A DNA stretch of 6,319 bases from an uncultured Clostridia bacterium (GTDB lineage Bacteria > Bacillota > Clostridia > Oscillospirales > Ruminococcaceae). The stretch covers positions 1-6,319 of the forward strand of contig CAMNBY010000145.1 in the NCBI GenBank assembly GCA_946533615.1, given 5' to 3'. A program made the position numbers and the translations under genes. Positions 1 through 4,891 of the stretch are shown piece by piece (position 1 is the first letter of the stretch; every line of letters starts with the position of its first letter). The notes beneath the pieces are model-generated. The model saw only the letters and a list, made by a program, of their open reading frames with translations, made no database searches and was not told the origin of the DNA.

Positions 1-61
1 AATAACACAAATAAGGCTCGGCAAGCGCCACAGGGCTGAGGGTCGGAAAGGAAGTATTGAC

Positions 62-955
62 ATGGGTAAGAAGGACAGGTTAAAGAACGGGTTAGACTCA
101 TTATTTTCTGATAATTCTCCTGCTGAGGAGGCAAGCGCGGGGGGGATCGAGAAGCTGCGCATTTCGCTGATCGAGCCTGACAGGAACCAGCCGAGGAAAA
201 GCTTTGACGAAGAGAAGCTTGGCGAGCTTGCGGAGAACATCAGCAGGAACGGGCTTTTACAGCCGATAGTAGTACGGCCTGCGAACGGCGGGAGGTACAC
301 GATAATTGCGGGAGAGCGGCGCTGGCGGGCTGCGAGGCTTGCGGGGCTGACGGAGCTTCCGGTAATAATCAAGGAAGTAAGCGACCGCGAGGCCTCGGAG
401 CTGGCGCTGATCGAGAACCTACAGCGAGAAGACCTTGACCCGATAGAGGAAGCTGCTGCCTACAGGCGGCTGGCTGACGAATACTCGATGACTCAGGAAG
501 AGATCGCGGGAGCGGTAGGGAAGTCGAGGGCGGCGATCGCGAACGCGGTGCGGCTTTTGAAGCTTCCCGAGGAGATGCAGAAGGCGCTCAGCGCAGGCGA
601 GATCAGCACGGGGCACGCCAAGATACTCTGCGGAATAGACGACTGCGGCAAACGCGCGGCGCTTTTCGAGGCGGCAAAACAGGGCGCGAGCGTCCGCGAG
701 CTTGAAGTGCTTGCTCAGGCCGAGCCCAGGAAGCCTTCCGCCAAGAAGCAGCCTGCCGCGGCCTTTGCGAACGCGAGGGACAAGTACCTCAACGAGCTGT
801 GCCTGTCCTTCATGGAGGAGTACGGCTTCCGCCCCGAGTTCAAGCGCAAGTCCGGCGGAGCGACCACGCTGACCTTCACCTTCAAGAACGATGAGGAGCT
901 TCGCGAGTTTGCAAGAAAGGCCGCTGGCCGCGACCTCACCGACGACCGTGACTGA
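62..955 (+). CDS. parB: Chromosome partitioning protein ParB (ParB/Spo0J family, CTP-dependent DNA clamp)
   Basis: ParB binds centromere-like parS sites, loads and slides as a CTP-switched clamp, and works with the ATPase ParA to segregate replication origins on the nucleoid. At 297 residues it has normal family length. Visible in order: a basic N-terminal tail with the LDSLF signature (about 3-16) typical of the ParA-contacting end; the ParB N-terminal domain from about 32, with NQPRK (42-46), the CTP-motif box GERRWRA (84-90) and ENLQRE (118-123); a helix-turn-helix at about 143-168 (MTQEEIAGAVGKS); and a C-terminal dimerisation region at about 235-297. The start is supported by AAAGGAAG at 47-54, seven bases upstream. 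No in-frame stop lies between position 2 and the ATG, so a longer form is formally possible but unneeded. A parA gene normally precedes parB and would lie just left of the window. The following membrane-protein gene is close and on the same strand. Noc is the main alternative, but the text suits Spo0J/ParB. Confidence 0.95.
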   Translation: MGKKDRLKNGLDSLFSDNSPAEEASAGGIEKLRISLIEPDRNQPRKSFDEEKLGELAENISRNGLLQPIVVRPANGGRYTIIAGERRWRAARLAGLTELPVIIKEVSDREASELALIENLQREDLDPIEEAAAYRRLADEYSMTQEEIAGAVGKSRAAIANAVRLLKLPEEMQKALSAGEISTGHAKILCGIDDCGKRAALFEAAKQGASVRELEVLAQAEPRKPSAKKQPAAAFANARDKYLNELCLSFMEEYGFRPEFKRKSGGATTLTFTFKNDEELREFARKAAGRDLTDDRD

Positions 956-968
956 ACGCTGAGAAAGG

Positions 969-1442
969 GTGATCCCAATTAAGACCTACACTCCGGCAAA
1001 GCGCTCCATCACCGCAATCTTCCTTGTGGCGCTGCTGATACTGATAATCGGCACGGGAATGCTGATGGCGCTGGCTCTGCTGGTAAAGAAGACCTCTATC
1101 GTGCTGCTTCTGCTGTTTTATGCAGCGGCGGCTCTCACCCTCATTTTCGGTGTCCCGAGGTATTTCAAGTTCACCAAGCTTACCATCTCGTCCGAGGAGA
1201 TCTGCTACCGCAGCGGCTTTCTCTCCGACAACCGCGAGTATATGCCCACTGACTCGGTAAAGTCCGTGACCAGCATCGTGACGCCCCTGAGCTCCCTCAC
1301 GGGGCTGAACTTTCTGATGATAAACGCACTCGGGGCAAAGATAATCGTCCCCTTCATGCGCAGGAGCGATTGTCTTGATGCCGTCAACAGCATCAACGAG
1401 CTTATAAAGTCGCGAAACCAAAACGCCCCGCAGCAAGGCTGA
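969..1442 (+). CDS. Two-helix membrane protein with bacterial PH domain (bPH2/YdbS-like)
   Basis: This is a small membrane protein of unknown job. Numbered from the GTG at 969, two hydrophobic helices lie at about 13-39 and 42-63. They are followed by a cytoplasmic-looking beta-rich domain at about 64-148 that resembles bacterial PH domains (KFTKLTISSEEICYRSGF, then a run resembling the YxDIxxV-type segment at 91-102). Family members usually sit at the membrane in stress or envelope functions; nothing here narrows that further. The stop lies five bases before a strong terminator, so this is probably the last gene of the parB operon. The start is uncertain. GTG at 969 falls inside the sequence AAAGGGTGATC (964-974), itself a near-consensus Shine-Dalgarno element, which points to initiation just downstream. 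The only candidate at the right distance is ATT at 978, giving a protein beginning with Met-Lys-Thr-Tyr. Existence of the gene is secure; the exact start is not. Confidence 0.8.
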   Translation: MIPIKTYTPAKRSITAIFLVALLILIIGTGMLMALALLVKKTSIVLLLLFYAAAALTLIFGVPRYFKFTKLTISSEEICYRSGFLSDNREYMPTDSVKSVTSIVTPLSSLTGLNFLMINALGAKIIVPFMRRSDCLDAVNSINELIKSRNQNAPQQG

Positions 1443-1450
1443 AATAACAC

Positions 1451-1484
1451 AAAAAAAGGCACCTTATCTCAGGTGCCTTTTTTT
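1451..1484. terminator. Strong intrinsic terminator, probably bidirectional
   Basis: A perfect 14-bp inverted repeat (AAAAAAAGGCACCT, loop TATCTC, AGGTGCCTTTTTTT) begins nine bases after the stop of the PH-domain gene. The T run on the plus strand ends the parB operon. The mirrored A run gives an equal T run on the minus strand, so it could also stop transcription arriving from the minus-strand GH74 gene, which has no convincing terminator nearer its stop. Confidence 0.93.
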
Positions 1485-1503
1485 GTTTGCTCAAGCCCGC
1501 GCT

Positions 1504-1572
1504 TTATTCCTTTCCGACCTCGGCCACGAACTCGCGGACGGCGTCGGTCTTTTTTAATTCCCCCACCAGCTT
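1504..1572 (-). pseudogene. Possible decayed C-terminal gene fragment (22 codons)
   Basis: Read on the minus strand, 22 codons with plausible usage end in TAA at 1504 and encode a helical, charged stretch (KLVGELKKTDAVREFVAEVGKE). An in-frame TGA lies just upstream at 1573-1575 and there is no start codon context. It reads like the tail of a lost gene, but 22 open codons in GC-rich DNA can occur by chance. A second minus-strand frame covering about 1554-1619 is also open and ends in a TAA at 1554-1556. I do not recognise a family for either. Confidence 0.2.
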
Positions 1573-1602
1573 TCAATCGTGCTCTCGGCGAAACCTTGCG
1601 AG

Positions 1603-1671
1603 GCCTCCCCGGAGGGGAGGCAGTTTCACTTTGTGAATGAGGCTGCGTCCTTGCCGTTAGGGAGGCTTTTT
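1603..1671. repeat. GC-rich palindromic intergenic element with terminal T run
   Basis: GCCTCCCC (1603-1610) pairs perfectly with GGGGAGGC (1614-1621) across a three-base loop. The same left arm can instead pair with GGGAGGC (1660-1666), which is followed by five Ts (1667-1671), giving a long terminator-like outer stem. A small hairpin, TTCAC/GTGAA (1625-1637), sits inside. This nested design resembles dispersed palindromic elements found between genes in Oscillospiraceae. Copy number cannot be judged from one window. It might terminate plus-strand transcription or be a passive mobile repeat. Confidence 0.5.
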
Positions 1672-1705
1672 GTGGGTGATCCTATCGGGGCTGCGCTCAC
1701 ATAAT

Positions 1706-1762
1706 TATCAACTATCAACTATCAATTCTAATTGTGCATTGTGCATTGTGAATTGTGCATTG
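1706..1762. repeat. Two adjoining 7-base tandem repeat runs
   Basis: Three units of TATCAAC/TATCAAT (1706-1726) are followed, after four bases, by four units of ATTGTGC (1731-1758; third unit ATTGTGA) and a partial fifth. The junction CAATT-CT-AATTG is a small inverted repeat, so the runs face each other. The array ends five bases before the stop codon of the minus-strand GH74 gene. Both runs share the same 7-base period although their units differ, which suggests a defined dispersed repeat family rather than random slippage. Confidence 0.8.
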
Positions 1763-1766
1763 AAAC

Positions 1767-4058
1767 TTACTTCTTGTTGCCCATGATTATTCCGCGGCCG
1801 TTTGTGGAGATATAGCAGCGGCCGAAGGTCTTGGGGTCGCCGGAGATCTTGGGATTAACGTTGCCCCACTGCTGGGTGTCGTCGTTTATCCTTGTCCATG
1901 TAGCGCCCTTGTCCGTAGAGATATAAACGCCGTGGCCCTCCTCGTTGGCCTCGCCGATCATGAAGAGAGTGTCGTAGCCGCCTTCGGTCTCGGGTGCTCC
2001 GAGTCCGAGAGCATCACAGTCCTGGATATCCTTTGTTACAGGGCCGATGCTGCCTGTCGCTGTATCGAGCAGGTAAACGCCGCCCGAGCCGACCGACAGC
2101 CACAGGTCGCCCTCGTGGTTCGGTGCTGCCTGATAGTCAACGCTTGTGATAAGGAAGTCAGCCACCTTGTTAAAGGTCTTGCCGCCGTCCTCGCTCATGT
2201 AGAACACGCCGTCATACATTCCGTAGAACTTCAGCGGATTGACCTTGTCGCTCTCGATAGTGCAGCCGGCAGGAAGTCCCTCGCAGGCCGTCCAGGTCTT
2301 GCCCCAGTCGGTCGTTGTGTAGGCCGTTGCTCCGGGGGTGCCGCTTTGCCACATAAGTATCTTTCCGTCACAGGAGAGCCGCACCTGACCGCCCGACTTC
2401 TTGTCAACGCCCTCGGGCAGCTGGTTGATGTCGTGCCATGTAGCGCCTGCGTCTGTGGAATAAACAACGCTGAAATAGGTCTCCTTGGTCGCCCTTGCCA
2501 CGATGTTGTAATCATTGGCCGCGCAGTCGATGTCGGTCGCGGCAAAGTCGCCGTAATGCTCCTTTGGCGCCACGGTGGCGTCGTCGTGGCGGAAGCCGTA
2601 GATATCGCCCATTATCGAGTAAAGGTCGGGAGCCTTGCCGTCCTCGGTCTGCTTGGGAGAAACGAAATCAAAGATCGCCGTTTCCTCTATGCCCATTGCG
2701 CGGACGGAAAGGTTCACGGGCTCGGATTTGATCTTTGTAAGATTGTCGGTGCCGAAGATCGTTGCGCCTGTGCCGTACATGATCTCGTCGGGGTCAAAGG
2801 GATTGATAGCGACGCCCGTCATCCACCAGCCGAGCTTCGCCTCGCCGTGCCAGTCGAGCCACTCGCTGGCGCTGATGTCAAGGTTATAGTTCTCCTCCTT
2901 GGTGTCGGGATCCCAGAAGCCGCTCCAGGTCTCGCCGCCGTCATAGGAGACAAACACGTTATCCACGATCGCCCAGAGGCAAAGGGTGGTGCAGACGATG
3001 TTCTTCGGGTCGCTTGGGTTCACGGAGATTCCGCTGTAGCCGTTGGAGAACTTGACTGTCGGGGTTATCTCCTTCCAGGTATTGTTAGCGATGTCGTATT
3101 TCTGTACAGCGCCGATGGTGGCGTTGTTCGGGCCTATCCTGTAGGACCAGGTGGTGTAGAGGAAGCCGTCCGAGGAGACCTCGCCCTGCACGGGGCGGAG
3201 CTTCTGGGTGTCGCCCTTTGCGCCTTCTGCGGCGGGGTTCTCGATCTCTGTCCATGTCTCGCCTGCGTCGTCGGAGCGGAAGAGGTAATTGCCCTCGTTC
3301 CTTGCGGCGCCGACAAAGATAGTCTTTGTGGCTTCGCCCTGCTCGGAGGAGCTCTTGTCAAAGGCCACAAAGGTCAGGCCTGCGGAAAAGCCGTCCTCGA
3401 CATAGCCGCCCTTCGAGGGAAAGGAAGTTACCTCCTCCCAGCTTTGGCCGTAGTCCTTCGAGCGCCAGAGGCCGTCCTTGCGCGAACCGAAATAAAGAAT
3501 GCTGTTATCATTCGGGTCTACCTGGAGCCTCTCGCCGGAGCCGCGGCAGACCTCGTTGCCGCCCATGGCGAACTCAACGTCGGTCTTGTACCAGTTCTCG
3601 CCGTAGTCATCGGAAACGAGCATAGCGCCTGCGGAGTTGGTGTAGGTGCCTGCCGCCAGATAGACTCTGTTGGGCTCGACGGGATCGGTGGCGATGCTCT
3701 CGATGCCCATAAGGTTCCAGTCCTCTCCGCCGACGAAGTCCGTGATGCACTTCCAGCGGTTCGTTTCCTTGTCAAGCTTGTAGGCGCCGCCTATATCGGT
3801 CCTTGCATAAACAAGACCCTCTTCGGTGGGGTTGTAGACGATATTGGGCACGAAGCCGCCGCCGACTATCTCGACGTTGCCCCATTCCCAGCCGGTGTCC
3901 TTGTGTTCTCCGCTGTAGTAGGCTGTCTGCTCGGGCTTGTTCTGAGTGCCCGAGTCCTCGCCCGAAGCGGAGCTGTCATCTTTTTTTGAGCAGCCGCTCA
4001 TCACGCCCGCAGTCAGGGCAGCAGCGGCGGCCAGTGCAATAAATCTTGAAACTTTCAT
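1767..4058 (-). CDS. GH74-family xyloglucanase, membrane-anchored lipoprotein
   Basis: Predicted xyloglucan-specific endo-beta-1,4-glucanase (GH74) that cuts the substituted glucan backbone outside the cell. The 763-residue product opens with a lipoprotein signal peptide (KVSR start, hydrophobic core 5-18, lipobox VMSGC with Cys23) and a Ser/Asp-rich linker (24-50). Tandem beta-propellers follow from about 57, with GH74 signatures GGGFVPNIVYNP, YARTDIGGAY (about 84-93; Asp88 matches the family's general base), DWNLMGIESIATDP (113-126) and GWWMTGVAINPF (about 410-421). Eight Asp boxes of the SxDxGxTW type lie near 149, 200, 262, 371, 534, 582, 622 and 714. The acid residue cannot be fixed by eye; the GDIYGFRHDD segment (484-493) is one candidate. 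No dockerin or carbohydrate-binding module is visible, so it appears tethered by lipid rather than carried on a cellulosome. ATG at 4058 is chosen for its AAAGGAG site; a TTG at 4085 would add nine residues that include that site. Another Asp-box (BNR/sortilin-like) protein is the less likely alternative. Confidence 0.9.
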   Translation of the reverse strand: MKVSRFIALAAAAALTAGVMSGCSKKDDSSASGEDSGTQNKPEQTAYYSGEHKDTGWEWGNVEIVGGGFVPNIVYNPTEEGLVYARTDIGGAYKLDKETNRWKCITDFVGGEDWNLMGIESIATDPVEPNRVYLAAGTYTNSAGAMLVSDDYGENWYKTDVEFAMGGNEVCRGSGERLQVDPNDNSILYFGSRKDGLWRSKDYGQSWEEVTSFPSKGGYVEDGFSAGLTFVAFDKSSSEQGEATKTIFVGAARNEGNYLFRSDDAGETWTEIENPAAEGAKGDTQKLRPVQGEVSSDGFLYTTWSYRIGPNNATIGAVQKYDIANNTWKEITPTVKFSNGYSGISVNPSDPKNIVCTTLCLWAIVDNVFVSYDGGETWSGFWDPDTKEENYNLDISASEWLDWHGEAKLGWWMTGVAINPFDPDEIMYGTGATIFGTDNLTKIKSEPVNLSVRAMGIEETAIFDFVSPKQTEDGKAPDLYSIMGDIYGFRHDDATVAPKEHYGDFAATDIDCAANDYNIVARATKETYFSVVYSTDAGATWHDINQLPEGVDKKSGGQVRLSCDGKILMWQSGTPGATAYTTTDWGKTWTACEGLPAGCTIESDKVNPLKFYGMYDGVFYMSEDGGKTFNKVADFLITSVDYQAAPNHEGDLWLSVGSGGVYLLDTATGSIGPVTKDIQDCDALGLGAPETEGGYDTLFMIGEANEEGHGVYISTDKGATWTRINDDTQQWGNVNPKISGDPKTFGRCYISTNGRGIIMGNKK

Positions 4059-4064
4059 AGATCT

Positions 4065-4071
4065 CTCCTTT
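4065..4071 (-). promoter_or_regulatory. Ribosome binding site that fixes the GH74 start
   Basis: AAAGGAG on the minus strand lies six bases before ATG 4058. It makes that ATG the start rather than the upstream in-frame TTG at 4085, and it gives a clean lipoprotein signal peptide. Confidence 0.88.
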
Positions 4072-4084
4072 GCGATCTCGGTCA

Positions 4085-4100
4085 ATGTATACGATTACAT
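4085..4100 (-). promoter_or_regulatory. cre-like operator (CcpA or other LacI-family site)
   Basis: The minus-strand 16-mer ATGTAATCGTATACAT matches the catabolite-responsive element consensus WTGNNARCGNWWWCAW at 15 of 16 positions; the one miss is T for R just before the central CG. It is a near-palindrome with arms AATGTA/TACATT (4084-4089 and 4096-4101). It overlaps the -10 box, and its centre falls where transcription should start, so a bound protein would block the GH74 promoter. CcpA is the natural guess for a polysaccharide-degrading gene, but a pathway-specific LacI-type regulator would use a similar site. Confidence 0.7.
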
Positions 4101-4127
4101 TATAGCATACCTGCCGTTGATTGTAAA
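4099..4127 (-). promoter_or_regulatory. Sigma-A promoter of the GH74 gene
   Basis: On the minus strand a -35 box TTTACA (4127-4122) is separated by exactly 17 bases from a perfect -10 box TATAAT (4104-4099), preceded by TGC to give an extended -10. The expected start near 4092 gives a leader of about 34 bases to the ATG. Confidence 0.9.
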
Positions 4128-4146
4128 GAGGCTTTCTGCGGCTGTC

Positions 4147-4365
4147 TCATATTTTTTTGTAATAGACGCTGTTTTTTGTCAGTCCAAGCAGGTAGTCAAC
4201 ATTTGTTTTATAAAACTCCGCGAGCTTGATCAAGACCTGAGTGGGTATATCATTCTCTCCGGTCTCATATTTTGAATAGCCGGTCTGCGACATACCGAGC
4301 ATTTTCGCCACCTGTGTCTGGTTCAGATCCTTGTCCTCTCTCAGATCTCTGATTTTCTGATACAT
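4147..4365 (-). CDS. Small XRE-family transcriptional regulator (Cro/CI-type HTH)
   Basis: A 72-residue protein that is essentially one Cro/CI-type DNA-binding domain. It opens with YQKIRDLREDKDLNQTQVAKML (helices 1 and 2, residues 2-23), continues with the recognition helix in MSQTGYSKYETGEND (25-39), and closes with the usual PTQVLIKLAEFYKTNVDYLLG segment (41-61). A short basic tail follows; no effector or dimerisation domain is present. The start is strongly supported by GGAGGCGATC (minus strand, GGAGG at 4378-4374), eight bases before the ATG. It is divergent from the 72-residue plus-strand gene, and the shared intergenic space holds paired operator-like sites, so it probably represses itself and that neighbour. 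The GH74 gene lies downstream on the same strand, 88 bases after the stop, with no visible terminator between. A phage-type repressor origin is possible. Confidence 0.93.
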   Translation of the reverse strand: MYQKIRDLREDKDLNQTQVAKMLGMSQTGYSKYETGENDIPTQVLIKLAEFYKTNVDYLLGLTKNSVYYKKI

Positions 4366-4378
4366 AAAGATCGCCTCC

Positions 4379-4405
4379 GATATAGTTGTATAAATATACT
4401 ATATC
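4379..4405. repeat. Perfect 8-bp inverted repeat in the XRE leader/promoter
   Basis: GATATAGT (4379-4386) and ACTATATC (4398-4405) are exact reverse complements across 11 bases, and the spacer itself contains GTATA-AA-TATAC. The left arm touches the ribosome binding site of the XRE gene and the element covers its likely -10 region. It may be a second operator for autoregulation, although AT-rich promoter DNA makes palindromes easy to find. Confidence 0.5.
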
Positions 4406-4415
4406 TAATATGAAA
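4387..4415 (-). promoter_or_regulatory. Probable promoter of the XRE gene
   Basis: On the minus strand TTTCAT (4415-4410) and TATACA (4392-4387) are 17 bases apart. The fit is moderate, and neighbouring AT-rich hexamers offer other choices. The -35 lies inside one of the operator-like 17-mers, which suits autorepression. Confidence 0.5.
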
Positions 4416-4422
4416 CAGGGTA
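4406..4422. promoter_or_regulatory. Operator-like 17-mer, copy 1 (degenerate)
   Basis: TAATATGAAACAGGGTA matches the better copy at 4431-4447 at 13 of 17 positions, including the core TGAAAYAGG. It lies 25 bases from that copy and covers the likely -35 of the XRE gene. It is probably a weaker site for the same regulator. Confidence 0.5.
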
Positions 4423-4451
4423 TTGACTTTTAACCTGAAATAGGTTATAAT
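4423..4451 (+). promoter_or_regulatory. Strong sigma-A promoter of the 72-residue gene
   Basis: TTGACT (4423-4428) and a perfect TATAAT (4446-4451) are separated by exactly 17 bases. The expected start near 4458 gives a leader of about 25 bases before the ATG at 4483. Confidence 0.92.
4431..4447. promoter_or_regulatory. Operator-like 17-mer, copy 2 (palindromic)
   Basis: TAACCT-GAAAT-AGGTTA is a perfect 6-bp inverted repeat with a five-base centre. It fills the spacer of the plus-strand promoter and reaches into its -10 box. A bound dimer would exclude RNA polymerase. The adjacent XRE protein is the obvious candidate to bind it, by inference from position alone. Confidence 0.65.
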
Positions 4452-4482
4452 CTATGTAACATACTGACAGGAGGGAGCAGAT

Positions 4483-4701
4483 ATGGTCATCAGATACAGA
4501 AGCTTTATTATTGAAAAGATAGGCAGCCGTTACTGCATAACTCCCGAATGGCAGAGAATGAGCGACGAGGTAGTTGCTCTTACGCGCACCAAACACGGTG
4601 CAAAACGCTGGATAAACAAAAACGGGACTAAATGGCTCGAAGAAAACTGGGGCAGCCAGTATTATACAGGCGCATATTCAAAAAACAACAGACGCGATTA
4701 A
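4483..4701 (+). CDS. Basic 72-residue protein of unknown function
   Basis: I do not recognise a family with confidence. The protein is basic and rich in aromatic residues (about five Trp and five Tyr in 72). The first 20 residues look like beta strands (VIRYRSFIIEKIGSRYCITPEW), followed by a helical stretch with TKHGAKRWINKNGTKWLEENW (36-56) and a polar tail ending in KNNRRD. It has no signal peptide, membrane helix or cysteine pair. The short strand-then-helix plan resembles small phage or mobile-element proteins, which is only an impression. The gene is convincing: consensus promoter at 4423-4451, AGGAGG at 4469-4474 eight bases before the ATG, and tandem terminators after the stop. It is divergent from the XRE gene and probably repressed by it. 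A small effector, antirepressor or toxin-like role is possible but unproven. Confidence 0.82.
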   Translation: MVIRYRSFIIEKIGSRYCITPEWQRMSDEVVALTRTKHGAKRWINKNGTKWLEENWGSQYYTGAYSKNNRRD

Positions 4702-4712
4702 GCTTCAAGCGG

Positions 4713-4753
4713 AAAAGAGACCTCACCCCGAAAAAGGGGGAGAGGTCTCTTTT
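4713..4753 (+). terminator. Intrinsic terminator of the 72-residue gene
   Basis: AAAAGAGACCTC (4713-4724) pairs perfectly over 12 bases with GAGGTCTCTTTT (4742-4753), and the loop carries a further CCCC/GGGG pairing (4726-4729 with 4736-4740). It starts 11 bases after the stop codon. The flanking A and T tracts allow it to work in both directions. Confidence 0.88.
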
Positions 4754-4760
4754 GCATTTT

Positions 4761-4789
4761 GCGGCTCTGCTTTGCGGAGCCGCTTTTTT
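4761..4789 (+). terminator. Second tandem intrinsic terminator
   Basis: GCGGCTC (4761-4767) pairs with GAGCCGC (4777-4783). The stem is extended inward past one mismatch by GC/GC around a TTT loop, and six Ts follow (4784-4789). Lying seven bases beyond the first terminator, it insulates the downstream phage-type genes from the upstream promoter. Confidence 0.88.
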
Positions 4790-4805
4790 ATTCCATGAAA
4801 GAAGC

Positions 4806-4827
4806 ATTACCGTTGGTAATATCCAAC
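4806..4827. repeat. Overlapping alternative inverted repeats
   Basis: ATTACC-GTT-GGTAAT (4806-4820) and GTTGG-TAATAT-CCAAC (4812-4827) share the same central bases, so only one hairpin can form at a time. The arms are short (six and five bases). It may be a protein-binding dyad or chance. Confidence 0.3.
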
Positions 4828-4840
4828 TAAAACACCTCTG

Positions 4841-4869
4841 TTGATTTATGCAAACAAACGATTTATGTT
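4841..4869 (+). promoter_or_regulatory. Possible promoter of the phage-tail genes
   Basis: TTGATT (4841-4846) and TATGTT (4864-4869) are 17 bases apart. It is the best match between the double terminator and the tail gene. It would give a leader of roughly 155 bases containing the inverted repeats described nearby. The -10 is imperfect. Confidence 0.4.
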
Positions 4870-4891
4870 TTAACAAATTCATATTCGCCCG

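Noticed and set aside
1..39. Possible last 12 codons of an upstream parA ending in TGA at 37-39
   Set aside because: Position before parB fits, but the residues (NNTNKARQAPQG) carry no ParA signature and the stretch is too short. The window may equally begin in the parA-parB spacer.
936..1436. A 166-codon minus-strand frame opposite the PH-domain gene
   Set aside because: Its His/Gln-rich composition is typical of antisense frames, and the plus-strand reading gives clear membrane helices and a PH-like domain.
1706..1762. CRISPR array
   Set aside because: The repeats are only seven bases long and directly adjacent with no unique spacers.
1932..3989. A 685-codon open frame on the plus strand opposite the GH74 gene
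   Set aside because: It lies entirely antisense to a clear GH74 protein, has low-complexity Val/Ala/Gly-rich text with no domain, and has no ribosome binding site. It arises from the codon bias of the real gene.
4147..4701. A toxin-antitoxin pair formed by the XRE gene and the 72-residue gene
   Set aside because: The genes are divergent rather than in one operon and the small protein shows no known toxin motif, so the label is not supported; regulation of one by the other is the safer reading.
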